Of a stretch of 64,000 bases of DNA, positions 8,719-21,176 are shown piece after piece (within the stretch, counting starts at the first letter, position 1; each line of letters starts with the position of its first letter). The stretch is from Rhabditoides inermis (lineage: Eukaryota; Nematoda; Chromadorea; Rhabditida; Rhabditidae). The stretch spans positions 1,926,501 to 1,990,500 of the forward strand of contig CAWZYM010000331.1 in NCBI GenBank assembly GCA_963966185.1, written 5' to 3'. Position numbers and translations under genes: made by a program. Below the pieces are notes generated by a model. It did not search any database. It worked only from the letters and a program-made list of their open reading frames with translations, and was not told where the DNA came from.

Positions 8719-11346
8719 ACACTCCTCTCTTCTCATAGACACAACTCGCACTGCTTGCGATGCACACTCTCCCACAATATCAAGAGAGCGCATTGCTAGG
8801 TGCCAGTGGATTGCGTTTGATCGCAAGTGGAAATGTGGTTAGAAAAATGCAAAATATGCTGTCATCCGCAGGATTCGAACCTGCGCCCTCCGAAGAGGAC
8901 TGCGACCTGAACGCAGCGCCTTAGACCACTCGGCCAGAATGACACACTCCTCTCCTCTCATAGACACAACTCGCACTGCTTGCGATGCACACTCTGCCAC
9001 AATATCAAGAGAGCGCATTGCTGGGTGCGAGTGGATTGCGTTTGATCGCAAGTGGAACTGTGGTTAGAAAATGCAAAATATGCTGTCATCCGCAGGATTC
9101 GAACCTGCGCCCTCCGAAGAGGACTGCGACCTGAACGCAGCGCCTTAGACCACTCGGCCAGAATGACACACTCCTCTCCTCTCATAGACACAACTCGCAG
9201 ACTCGCACTGCTTGCGATGCACATTCTGCCACAATATCAAGAGAGCGCATTGCTGGGTGCGAGTGGATTGCGTTTGATCGCAAGTGGAACTGTGGTTAGA
9301 AAATGCAAAATATGCTGTCATCCGCAGGATTCGAACCTGCGCCCTCCGAAGAGGACTGCGACCTGAACGCAGCGCCTTAGACCACTCGGCCAGAATGACA
9401 CACTCCTCTCCTCTCATAGACACAACTCGCACTGCTTGCGATGCACACTCTGCCACAATATCAAGAGAGCGCATTGCTGGGTGCGAGTGGATTGCGTTTG
9501 ATCGCAAGTGGAACTGTGGTTAGAAAAATGCAAAATTTGCTGTCATCCGCAGGATTCGAACCTGCGCCCTCCGAAGAGGACTGCGACCTGAACGCAGCGC
9601 CTTAGACCACTCGGCCAGAATGACACACTCCTCTCCTCTCATAGACACAACTCGCACTGCTTGCGATGCACACTCTCCCACAATATCAAGAGAGCGCATT
9701 GCTGGGTGCGAGTGGATTGCGTTTGATCGCAAGTGGAACTGTGGTTAGAAAAATGCAAAATCTGCTGTCATCCGCAGGATTCGAACCTGCGCCCTCCGAA
9801 GAGGACTGCGACCTGAACGCAGCGCCTTAGACCACTCGGCCAGAATGACACACTCCTCTCTTCTCATAGACACAACTCGCACTGGTTGCGATGCACACTC
9901 TCCCACAATATCAAGAGAGCGCATTGCTAGGTGCCAGTGGATTGCGTTTGATCGCAAGTGGAACTGTGGTTAGAAAAATGCAAAATATGCTGTCATCCGC
10001 AGGATTCGAACCTGCGCCCTCCGAAGAGGACTGCGACCTGAACGCAGCGCCTTAGACCACTCGGCCAGAATGACACACTCCTCTCCTCTCATAGACACAA
10101 CTCGCACTGCTTGCGATGCACACTCTGCCACAATATCAAGAGAGCGCATTGCTGGGTGCGAGTGGATTGCGTTTGATCGCAAGTGGAACTGTGGTTAGAA
10201 AATGCAAAATATGCTGTCATCCGCAGGATTCGAACCTGCGCCCTCCGAAGAGGACTGCGACCTGAACGCAGCGCCTTAGACCACTCGGCCAGAATGACAC
10301 ACTCCTCTCCTCTCATAGACACAACTCGCAGACTCGCACTGCTTGCGATGCACATTCTGCCACAATATCAAGAGAGCGCATTGCTGGGTGCGAGTGGATT
10401 GCGTTTGATCGCAAGTGGAACTGTGGTTAGAAAATGCAAAATATGCTGTCATCCGCAGGATTCGAACCTGCGCCCTCCGAAGAGGACTGCGACCTGAACG
10501 CAGCGCCTTAGACCACTCGGCCAGAATGACACACTCCTCTCCTCTCATAGACACAACTCGCACTGCTTGCGATGCACACTCTGCCACAATATCAAGAGAG
10601 CGCATTGCTGGGTGCGAGTGGATTGCGTTTGATCGCAAGTGGAACTGTGGTTAGAAAAATGCAAAATCTGCTGTCATCCGCAGGATTCGAACCTGCGCCC
10701 TCCGAAGAGGACTGCGACCTGAACGCAGCGCCTTAGACCACTCGGCCAGAATGACACACTCCTCTCTTCTCATAGACACAACTCGCACTGCTTGCGATGC
10801 ACACTCTCCCACAATATCAAGAGAGCGCATTGCTAGGTGCCAGTAGATTGCGTTTGATCGCAAGTGGAACTGTGGTTAGAAAAATGCAAAATATGCTGTC
10901 ATCCGCAGGATTCGAACCTGCGCCCTCCGAAGAGGACTGCGACCTGAACGCAGCGCCTTAGACCACTCGGCCAGAATGACACACTCCTCTCCTCTCATAG
11001 ACACAACTCGCACTGCTCGCGATGCACACTCTCCCACAATATCAAGAGAGCTCATTGCTGGGTGCGAGTGGATTGCGTTTGATCGCAAGTGGAACTGTGG
11101 TTAGAAAAAAGCAAAATATGCTGTCATCCGCAGGATTCGAACCTGCGCCCTCCGAAGAGGACTGCGACCTGAACGCAGCGCCTTAGACCACTCGGCCAGA
11201 ATGACACACTCCTCTCCTCTCATAGACACAACTCGCACTGCTTGCGATGCACACTCTGCCACAATATCAAGAGAGCGCATTGCTAGGTGCCAGTGGATTG
11301 CGTTTGATCGCAAGTGGAACTGTGGTTAGAAAAAAGCAAAATATGC

Positions 11347-11430
11347 TGTCTTCCGCAGGATTCGAACCTGCGCCCTCCGAAGAGGACTGCGACCTGAACG
11401 CAGCGCCTTAGACCACTCGGCCAGAATGAC
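11347..11430 (-). tRNA. tRNA-Leu(CAG), T69A acceptor mismatch
   Basis: The change is at 11351, as in 7286-7369. Confidence 0.85.
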
Positions 11431-13610
11431 ACACTCCTCTCCTCTCATAGACACAACTCGCACTGCTTGCGATGCACACTCTGCCACAATATCAAGAGAG
11501 CGCATTGCTGGGTGCGAGTGGATTGCGTTTGATCGCAAGTGGAACTGTGGTTAGAAAAATGCAAAATTTGCTGTCATCCGCAGGATTCGAACCTGCGCCC
11601 TCCGAAGAGGACTGCGACCTGAACGCAGCGCCTTAGACCACTCGGCCAGAATGACACACTCCTCTCCTCTCATAGACACAGCTCGCACTGCTTGCGATGC
11701 ACACTCTCCCACAATATCAAGAGAGCGCATTGCTGGGTGCGAGTGGATTGCGTTTGATCGCAAGTGGAACTGTGGTTAGAAAAATGCAAAATCTGCTGTC
11801 ATCCGCAGGATTCGAACCTGCGCCCTCCGAAGAGGACTGCGACCTGAACGCAGCGCCTTAGACCACTCGGCCAGAATGACACACTCCTCTCTTCTCATAG
11901 ACACAACTCGCACTGCTTGCGATGCACACTCTCCCACAATATCAAGAGAGCGCATTGCTAGGTGCCAGTGGATTGCGTTTGATCGCAAGTGGAACTGTGG
12001 TTAGAAAAATGCAAAATATGCTGTCATCCGCAGGATTCGAACCTGCGCCCTCCGAAGAGGACTGCGACCTGAACGCAGCGCCTTAGACCACTCGGCCAGA
12101 ATGACACACTCCTCTCCTCTCATAGACACAACTCGCACTGCTTGCGATGCACACTCTGCCACAATATCAAGAGAGCGCATTGCTGGGTGCGAGTGGATTG
12201 CGTTTGATCGCAAGTGGAACTGTGGTTAGAAAAATGCAAAATATGCTGTCATCCGCAGGATTCGAACCTGCGCCCTCCGAAGAGGACTGCGACCTGAACG
12301 CAGCGCCTTAGACCACTCGGCCAGAATGACACACTCCTCTCCTCTCATAGACACAACTCGCAGACTCGCACTGCTTGCGATGCACATTCTGCCACAATAT
12401 CAAGAGAGCGCATTGCTGGGTGCGAGTGGATTGCGTTTGATCGCAAGTGGAACTGTGGTTAGAAAATGCAAAATATGCTGTCATCCGCAGGATTCGAACC
12501 TGCGCCCTCCGAAGAGGACTGCGACCTGAACGCAGCGCCTTAGACCACTCGGCCAGAATGACACACTCCTCTCCTCTCATAGACACAACTCGCACTGCTT
12601 GCGATGCACACTCTGTCACAATATCAAGAGAGCGCATTGCTGGGTGCGAGTGGATTGCGTTTGATCGCAAGTGGAACTGTGGTTAGAAAAATGCAAAATT
12701 TGCTGTCATCCGCAGGATTCGAACCTGCGCCCTCCGAAGAGGACTGCGACCTGAACGCAGCGCCTTAGACCACTCGGCCAGAATGACACACTCCTCTCCT
12801 CTCATAGACACAACTCGCACTGCTTGCGATGCACACTCTCCCACAATATCAAGAGAGCGCATTGCTGGGTGCGAGTGGATTGCGTTTGATCGCAAGTGGA
12901 ACTGTGGTTAGAAAAATGCAAAATCTGCTGTCATCCGCAGGATTCGAACCTGCGCCCTCCGAAGAGGACTGCGACCTGAACGCAGCGCCTTAGACCACTC
13001 GGCCAGAATGACACACTCCTCTCTTCTCATAGACACAACTCGCACTGCTTGCGATGCACACTCTCCCACAATATCAAGAGAGCGCATTGCTAGGTGCCAG
13101 TGGATTGCGTTTGATCGCAAGTGGAACTGTGGTTAGAAAAATGCAAAATATGCTGTCATCCGCAGGATTCGAACCTGCGCCCTCCGAAGAGGACTGCGAC
13201 CTGAACGCAGCGCCTTAGACCACTCGGCCAGAATGACACACTCCTCTCCTCTCATAGACACAACTCGCACTGCTTGCGATGCACACTCTGCCACAATATC
13301 AAGAGAGCGCATTGCTGGGTGCGAGTGGATTGCGTTTGATCGCAAGTGGAACTGTGGTTAGAAAAATGCAAAATATGCTGTCATCCGCAGGATTCGAACC
13401 TGCGCCCTCCGAAGAGGACTGCGACCTGAACGCAGCGCCTTAGACCACTCGGCCAGAATGACACACTCCTCTCCTCTCATAGACACAACTCGCAGACTCG
13501 CACTGCTTGCGATGCACATTCTGCCACAATATCAAGAGAGCGCATTGCTGGGTGCGAGTGGATTGCGTTTGATCGCAAGTGGAACTGTGGTTAGAAAATG
13601 CAAAATATGC

Positions 13611-13694
13611 TGTCATCCGCAGGATTCGAACCTGCGCCCTCCAAAGAGGACTGCGACCTGAACGCAGCGCCTTAGACCACTCGGCCAGAATGAC
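13611..13694 (-). tRNA. tRNA-Leu(CAG), variable-arm loop UUUG
   Basis: This is the counterpart of 1100-1183, 12,511 bp away, within a shared multi-unit segment. Confidence 0.88.
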
Positions 13695-13835
13695 ACACTC
13701 CTCTCCTCTCATAGACACAACTCGCACTGCTTGCGATGCACACTCTGCCACAATATCAAGAGAGCGCATTGCTGGGTGCGAGTGGATTGCGTTTGATCGC
13801 AAGTGGAACTGTGGTTAGAAAAATGCAAAATCTGC

Positions 13836-13919
13836 TGTCATCCGCAGGATTCGAACCTGCGCCCTCCGAAGAGGACTGCGACCTGAACGCAGCGCCTTAT
13901 ACCACTCGGCCAGAATGAC
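13836..13919 (-). tRNA. tRNA-Leu(CAG), C20a to A
   Basis: This is the counterpart of 1325-1408 in the same shared segment. Confidence 0.88.
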
Positions 13920-15199
13920 ACACTCCTCTCTTCTCATAGACACAACTCGCACTGCTTGCGATGCACACTCTCCCACAATATCAAGAGAGCGCATTGCTAG
14001 GTGCCAGTAGATTGCGTTTGATCGCAAGTGGAACTGTGGTTAGAAAATGCAAAATATGCTGTCATCCGCAGGATTCGAACCTGCGCCCTCCGAAGAGGAC
14101 TGCGACCTGAACGCAGCGCCTTAGACCACTCGGCCAGAATGACACACTCTTCTCCTCTCATAGACACAACTCGCAGACTCGCACTGCTTGCGATGCACAT
14201 TCTGCCACAATATCAAGAGAGCGCATTGCTGGGTGCGAGTGGATTGCGTTTGATCGCACGTGGAACTGTGGTTAGAGAAATGCAAAATATGCTGTCATCC
14301 GCAGGATTCGAACCTGCGCCCTCCGAAGAGGACTGCGACCTGAACGCAGCGCCTTAGACCACTCGGCCAGAATGACACACTCCTCTCCTCTCATAGACAC
14401 AACTCGCACTGCTTGCGATGCACACTCTCCCACAATATCAAGAGAGCTCATTGCTGGGTGCGAGTGGATTGCGTTTGATCGCAAGTGGAACTGTGGTTAG
14501 AAAAAAGCAAAATATGCTGTCATCCGCAGGATTCGAACCTGCGCCCTCCGAAGAGGACTGCGACCTGAACGCAGCGCCTTAGACCACTCGGCCAGAATGA
14601 CACACTCCTCTCCTCTCATAGACACAACTCGCACTGCTTGCGATGCACACTCTGCCACAATATCAAGAGAGCGCATTGCTGGGTGCGAGTGGATTGCGTT
14701 TGATCGCAAGTGGAACTGTGGTTAGAAAAATGCAAAATATGCTGTCATCCGCAGGATTCGAACCTGCGCCCTCCGAAGAGGACTGCGACCTGAACGCAGC
14801 GCCTTAGACCACTCGGCCAGAATGACACACTCTTCTCCTCTCATAGACACAACTCGCAGACTCGCACTGCTTGCGATGCACATTCTGCCACAATATCAAG
14901 AGAGCGCATTGCTGGGTGCGAGTGGATTGCGTTTGATCGCAAGTGGAACTGTGGTTAGAAAATGCAAAATATGCTGTCATCCGCAGGATTCGAACCTGCG
15001 CCCTCCGAAGAGGACTGCGACCTGAACGCAGCGCCTTAGACCACTCGGCCAGAATGACACACTCCTCTCTTCTCATAGACACAACTCGCACTGCTTGCGA
15101 TGCACACTCTGCCACAATATCAAGAGAGCGCATTGCTAGGTGCCAGTGGATTGCGTTTGATCGCAAGTGGAACTGTGGTTAGAAAAAAGCAAAATATGC

Positions 15200-15283
15200 T
15201 GTCATCCGCAGGATTCGAACCTGTGCCCTCCGAAGAGGACTGCGACCTGAACGCAGCGCCTTAGACCACTCGGCCAGAATGAC
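15200..15283 (-). tRNA. tRNA-Leu(CAG), G49A T-stem mismatch
   Basis: The change at 15224 breaks the outermost T-stem pair (G49-C65 becomes A-C). The B box is intact. Found once. Confidence 0.82.
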
Positions 15284-16563
15284 ACACTCCTCTCCTCTCA
15301 TAGACACAACTCGCAGACTCGCACTGCTTGCGATGCACATTCTGCCACAATATCAAGAGAGCGCATTGCTGGGTGCGAGTGGATTGCGTTTGATCGCAAG
15401 TGGAACTGTGGTTAGAAAATGCAAAATCTGCTGTCATCCGCAGGATTCGAACCTGCGCCCTCCGAAGAGGACTGCGACCTGAACGCAGCGCCTTAGACCA
15501 CTCGGCCAGAATGACACACTCCTCTCTTCTCATAGACACAACTCGCACTGCTTGCGATGCACACTCTGCCACAATATCAAGAGAGCGCATTGCTAGGTGC
15601 CAGTGGATTGCGTTTGATCGCAAGTGGAACTGTGGTTAGAAAAAAGCAAAATATGCTGTCATCCGCAGGATTCGAACCTGCGCCCTCCGAAGAGGACTGC
15701 GACCTGAACGCAGCGCCTTAGACCACTCGGCCAGAATGACACACTCCTCTCCTCTCATAGACACAACTCGCACTGCTTGCGATGCACACTCTGCCACAAT
15801 ATCAAGAGAGCGCATTGCTGGGTGCGAGTGGATTGCGTTTGATCGCAAGTGGAACTGTGGTTAGAAAAATGCAAAATATGCTGTCATCCGCAGGATTCGA
15901 ACCTGCGCCCTCCGAAGAGGACTGCGACCTGAACGCAGCGCCTTAGACCACTCGGCCAGAATGACACACTCCTCTCCTCTCATAGACACAACTCGCAGAC
16001 TCGCACTGCTTGCGATGCACATTCTGCCACAATATCAAGAGAGCGCATTGCTGGGTGCGAGTGGATTGCGTTTGATCGCAAGTGGAACTGTGGTTAGAAA
16101 ATGCAAAATATGCTGTCATCCGCAGGATTCGAACCTGCGCCCTCCGAAGAGGACTGCGACCTGAACGCAGCGCCTTAGACCACTCGGCCAGAATGACACA
16201 CTCCTCTCCTCTCATAGACACAACTCGCAGTGCTTGCGATGTACACTCTGCCACAATATCAAGAGAGCGCATTGCTAGGTGCGAGTGGATTGCGTTTGAT
16301 CGCAAGTGGAACTGTGGTTAGAAAAAAGCAAAATATGCTGTCATCCGCAGGATTCGAACCTGCGCCCTCCGAAGAGGACTGCGACCTGAACGCAGCGCCT
16401 TAGACCACTCGGCCAGAATGACACACTCCTCTCCTCTCATAGACACAACTCGCACTGCTTGCGATGCACACTCTCCCACAATATCAAAAGAGCTCATTGC
16501 TGGGTGCGAGTGGATTGCGTTTGATCGCAAGTGGAACTGTGGTTAGAAAAAAGCAAAATATGC

Positions 16564-16647
16564 TGTCATCCGCAGGATTCGAACCTGCGCCCTCCGAAGA
16601 GGACTGCGACCTGAACGCAGCGCCTTAGACCACTCGGCCATAATGAC
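16564..16647 (-). tRNA. tRNA-Leu(CAG), C7A acceptor mismatch
   Basis: The change at 16641 breaks the last acceptor pair (C7-G66). It also occurs, with a second hit, at 18366 and 22218. Confidence 0.82.
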
Positions 16648-16788
16648 ACACTCCTCTCCTCTCATAGACACAACTCGCACTGCTTGCGATGCACACTCTC
16701 CCACAATATCAAGAGAGCTCATTGCTGGGTGCGAGTGGATTGCGTTTGATCGCAAGTGGAACTGTGGTTAGAAAAAAGCAAAATATGC

Positions 16789-16872
16789 TGTCATTCGCAG
16801 GATTCGAACCTGCGCCTTTCGAAGAGGACTGCGACCTGAACGCAGCGCCTTAGACCACTCGGCCAGAATGAC
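16789..16872 (-). tRNA. tRNA-Leu(CAG), G67A with eroded variable arm
   Basis: G67A (16795) replaces the T6-G67 wobble by a T-A pair, giving a fully Watson-Crick acceptor stem. Two changes in the variable arm turn GAGG into AAAG, leaving two mismatches there. The anticodon is still CAG. It shares the G67A and spacer features with the CGG-anticodon genes at 19048 and 20408 and is probably close to their ancestor. Confidence 0.82.
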
Positions 16873-18365
16873 ACACTCCTCTCCTCTCATAGACACAACT
16901 CGCACTGCTTGCGATGCACACTCTGCCACAATATCAAGAGAGCGCATTGCTAGGTGCCAGTGGATTGCGTTTGATCGCAAGTGGAACTGTGGTTAGAAAA
17001 AAGCAAAATATGCTGTCATCCGCAGGATTCGAACCTGCGCCCTCCGAAGAGGACTGCGACCTGAACGCAGCGCCTTAGACCACTCGGCCAGAATGACACA
17101 CTCCTCTCCTCTCATAGACACAACTCGCACTGCTTGCGATGCACACTCTGCCACAATATCAAGAGAGCGCATTGCTGGGTGCGAGTGGATTGCGTTTGAT
17201 CGCAAGTGGAACTGTGGTTAGAAAAATGCAAAATATGCTGTCATCCGCAGGATTCGAACCTGCGCCCTCCGAAGAGGACTGCGACCTGAACGCAGCGCCT
17301 TAGACCACTCGGCCAGAATGACACACTCTTCTAATAGACACAACTCGCACTGCTTGCGATGCACACTCTGCCACAATATCAAGAGAGCGCATTGCTGGGT
17401 GCGAGTGGATTGCGTTTGATCGCACGTGGAACTGTGGTTAGAAAAAAGCAAAATATGCTGTCATCCGCAGGATTCGAACCTGCGCCCTCCGAAGAGGACT
17501 GCGACCTGAACGCAGCGCCTTAGACCACTCGGCCAGAATGACACACTCCTCTCCTCTCATAGACACAACTCGCACTGCTTGCGATGCACACTCTGCCACA
17601 ATATCAAGAGAGCGCATTGCTGGGTGCGAGTGGATTGCGTTTGATCGCAAGTGGAACTGTGGTTAGAAAAATGCAAAATATGCTGTCATCCGCAGGATTC
17701 GAACCTGCGCCCTCCGAAGAGGACTGCGACCTGAACGCAGCGCCTTAGACCACTCGGCCAGAATGACACACTCCTCTCCTCTCATAGACACAACTCGCAG
17801 ACTCGCACTGCTTGCGATGCACATTCTGCCACAATATCAAGAGAGCGCATTGCTGGGTGCGAGTGGATTGCGTTTGATCGCAAGTGGAACTGTGGTTATA
17901 AAATGCAAAATATGCTGTCATCCGCAGGATTCGAACCTGCGCCCTCCGAAGAGGACTGCGACCTGAACGCAGCGCCTTAGACCACTCGGCCAGAATGACA
18001 CACTCCTCTCCTCTCACAGACACAACTCGCAGTGCTTGCGATGTACACTCTGCCACAATATCAAGAGAGCGCATTGCTAGGTGCGAGTGGATTGCGTTTG
18101 ATCGCAAGTGGAACTGTGGTTAGAAAAAAGCAAAATATGCTGTCATCCGCAGGATTCGAACCTGCGCCCTCCGAAGAGGACTGCGACCTGAACGCAGCGC
18201 CTTAGACCACTCGGCCAGAATGACACACTCCTCTCCTCTCATAGACACAACTCGCACTGCTTGCGATGCACACTCTCCCACAATATCAAGAGAGCTCATT
18301 GCTGGGTGCGAGTGGATTGCGTTTGATCGCAAGTGGAACTGTGGTTAGAAAAAAGCAAAATATTC

Positions 18366-18449
18366 TGTCATCCGCAGGATTCGAACCTGCGCCCTCCGAA
18401 GAGGACTGCGACCTGAACGCAGCGCATTAGACCACTCGGCCATAATGAC
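18366..18449 (-). pseudogene. tRNA-Leu(CAG) with C7A and G23T
   Basis: Changes at 18426 (breaks the C12-G23 D-stem pair) and 18443 (breaks C7-G66). Two stem breaks suggest loss of function. The same pair of changes is at 22218-22301. Confidence 0.75.
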
Positions 18450-18590
18450 ACACTCCTCTCCTCTCATAGACACAACTCGCACTGCTTGCGATGCACACTC
18501 TGCCACAATATCAAGAGAGCGCATTGCTGGGTGCGAGTGGATTGCGTTTGATCGCAAGTGGAACTGTGGTTAGAAAAATGCAAAATATGC

Positions 18591-18674
18591 TGTCATCCGC
18601 AGGATTCGAACCTGCGCCCTCCGAAGAGGACTGCGACCTGAACGCAGCGCCTTAGACCACTCGGCCAGCATGAC
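18591..18674 (-). tRNA. tRNA-Leu(CAG), T6G acceptor mismatch
   Basis: The change at 18669 makes a G6-G67 mismatch in the acceptor stem. Found once. Confidence 0.8.
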
Positions 18675-19047
18675 ACACTCCTCTCCTCTCATAGACACAA
18701 CTCGCAGACTCGCACTGCTTGCGATGCACATTCTGCCACAATATCAAGAGAGCGCATTGCTGGGTGCGAGTGGATTGCGTTTGATCGCAAGTGGAACTGT
18801 GGTTAGAAAATGCAAAATATGCTGTCATCCGCAGGATTCGAACCTGCGCCCTCCGAAGAGGACTGCGACCTGAACGCAGCGCCTTAGACCACTCGGCCAG
18901 AATGACACACTCCTCTCCTCTCATAGACACAACTCGCACTGCTTGCGATGCACACTCTCCCACAATATCAAGAGAGCTCATTGCTGGGTGCGAGTGGATT
19001 GCGTTTGATCGCAAGTGGAACTGTGGTTAGAAAAAAGCAAAATATGC

Positions 19048-19131
19048 TGTCATTCGCAGGATTCGAACCTGCGCCTTCCGAAGAGGACTGCGACCCGAAC
19101 GCAGCGCCTTAGACCACTCGGCCAGAATGAC
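19048..19131 (-). tRNA. Leucine-type tRNA with anticodon CGG (proline codon CCG)
   Basis: The base at 19096 changes anticodon CAG to CGG (19095-19097) on a leucine tRNA body. The rest folds: the acceptor stem is fully Watson-Crick thanks to G67A, and A73, both promoter boxes and the terminator are kept. One C-A mismatch sits in the variable-arm stem. CGG pairs with CCG, a proline codon, while the long variable arm and A73 are leucine features. If made and charged with leucine it would misread CCG. It could equally be silent. A second identical-class gene lies 1360 bp away. Confidence 0.85.
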
Positions 19132-19732
19132 ACACTCCTCTCCTCTCATAGACACAACTCGCACTGCTTGCGATGCACACTCTGCCACAATATCAAGAGA
19201 GCGCATTGCTAGGTGCCAGTGGATTGCGTTTGATCGCAAGTGGAACTGTGGTTAGAAAAAAGCAAAATATGCTGTCATCCGCAGGATTCGAACCTGCGCC
19301 CTCCGAAGAGGACTGCGACCTGAACGCAGCGCCTTAGACCACTCGGCCAGAATGACACACTCCTCTCCTCTCATAGACACAACTCGCACTGCTTGCGATG
19401 AACACTCTGCCACAATATCAAACAATATCAAGAGAGCGCATTGCTGGGTGCGAGTGGATTGCGTTTGATCGCAAGTGGAACTGTGGTTAGAAAAATGCAA
19501 AATATGCTGTCATCCGCAGGATTCGAACCTGCGCCCTCCGAAGAGGACTGCGACCTGAACGCAGCGCCTTAGACCACTCGGCCAGAATGACACACTCCTC
19601 TCCTCTCATAGACACAACTCGCACTGCTTGCGATGCACACTCTCCCACAATATCAAGAGAGCGCATTGCTGGGTGCGAGTGGATTGCGTTTGATCGCAAG
19701 TGGAACTGTGGTTAGAAAAATGCAAAATCTGC

Positions 19733-19816
19733 TGTCATCCGCAGGATTCGAAACTGCGCCCTCCGAAGAGGACTGCGACCTGAACGCAGCGCCTTAGACC
19801 ACTCGGCCAGAATGAC
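19733..19816 (-). pseudogene. tRNA-Leu(CAG) with G53T in the B box
   Basis: The change at 19753 makes the B box GTTTCGAATCC and breaks T-stem pair G53-C61. Copy at 21093-21176. Confidence 0.75.
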
Positions 19817-20407
19817 ACACTCCTCTCTTCTCATAGACACAACTCGCACTGCTTGCGATGCACACTCTCCCACAATATCAAGAGAGCGCATTGCTAGGTG
19901 CCAGTGGATTGCGTTTGATCGCAAGTGGAACTGTGGTTAAAAAAATGCAAAATATGCTGTCATCCGCAGGATTCGAACCTGCGCCCTCCGAAGAGGACTG
20001 CGACCTGAACGCAGCGCCTTAGACCACTCGGCCAGAATGACACACTCCTCTCTTCTCATAGACACAACTCGCACTGCTTGCGATGCACACTCTCCCACAA
20101 TATCAAGAGAGCGCATTGCTAGGTGCCAGTGGATTACGTTTGATCGCAAGTGGAACTGTGGTTAAAAAAATGCAAAATATGCTGTCATCCGCAGGATTCG
20201 AACCTGCGCCCTCCGAAGAGGACTGCGACCTGAACGCAGCGCCTTAGACCACTCGGCCAGAATGACACACTCCTCTCTTCTAATAGACACAACTCGCACT
20301 GCTTGCGATGCACACTCTCCCACAATATCAAGAGAGCTCATTGCTGGGTGCGAGTGGATTGCGTTTGATCGCAAGTGGAACTGTGGTTAGAAAAAAGCAA
20401 AATATGC

Positions 20408-20491
20408 TGTCATTCGCAGGATTCGAACCTGCGCCTTCCGAAGAGGACTGCGACCCGAACGCAGCGCCTTAGACCACTCGGCCAGAATGAC
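20408..20491 (-). tRNA. Leucine-type tRNA with anticodon CGG, second copy
   Basis: It has the same three changes as 19048-19131 (anticodon at 20455-20457) and lies at the matching place in the second copy of a 1360-bp, six-unit duplication. The anticodon change therefore predates that duplication and is not a local read error in one unit. Confidence 0.85.
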
Positions 20492-21092
20492 ACACTCCTC
20501 TCCTCTCATAGACACAACTCGCACTGCTTGCGATGCACACTCTGCCACAATATCAAGAGAGCGCATTGCTAGGTGCCAGTGGATTGCGTTTGATCGCAAG
20601 TGGAACTGTGGTTAGAAAAAAGCAAAATATGCTGTCATCCGCAGGATTCGAACCTGCGCCCTCCGAAGAGGACTGCGACCTGAACGCAGCGCCTTAGACC
20701 ACTCGGCCAGAATGACACACTCCTCTCCTCTCATAGACACAACTCGCACTGCTTGCGATGCACACTCTGCCACAATATCAAACAATATCAAGAGAGCGCA
20801 TTGCTGGGTGCGAGTGGATTGCGTTTGATCGCAAGTGGAACTGTGGTTAGAAAAATGCAAAATATGCTGTCATCCGCAGGATTCGAACCTGCGCCCTCCG
20901 AAGAGGACTGCGACCTGAACGCAGCGCCTTAGACCACTCGGCCAGAATGACACACTCCTCTCCTCTCATAGACACAACTCGCACTGCTTGCGATGCACAC
21001 TCTCCCACAATATCAAGAGAGCGCATTGCTGGGTGCGAGTGGATTGCGTTTGATCGCAAGTGGAACTGTGGTTAGAAAAATGCAAAATCTGC

Positions 21093-21176
21093 TGTCATCC
21101 GCAGGATTCGAAACTGCGCCCTCCGAAGAGGACTGCGACCTGAACGCAGCGCCTTAGACCACTCGGCCAGAATGAC
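21093..21176 (-). pseudogene. tRNA-Leu(CAG) with G53T in the B box, second copy
   Basis: The same change at 21113, in the second 1360-bp copy. Confidence 0.75.

Larger units (their letters stand above)
7490..10671. repeat. Higher-order repeats of 899 and 1131 bp
   Basis: 7490-8388 and 8389-9287 match at 899-bp spacing (including the G57T gene). 8410-9540 and 9541-10671 match at 1131-bp spacing. The fifth unit of the longer version is the 232-bp type. A related 1132-bp step is seen between 11572-12703 and 12704-13835. Confidence 0.8.
4783..15058 (-). tRNA. tRNA-Leu(CAG) consensus genes, block B (40 genes)
   Basis: Consensus 84-nt genes start at 4783, 5015, 5247, 5472, 5697, 5922, 6154, 6386, 6611, 6836, 7061, 7511, 7961, 8185, 8410, 8860, 9084, 9316, 9541, 9766, 9991, 10215, 10447, 10672, 10897, 11122, 11572, 11797, 12022, 12247, 12479, 12704, 12929, 13154, 13379, 14060, 14293, 14518, 14743 and 14975. 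Many neighbours are 232 bp apart because the spacer contains an extra AGACTCGC; the same units have one A fewer in the distal terminator run. Variants at 7286, 7736, 8635, 11347, 13611 and 13836 are described separately. Confidence 0.92.
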
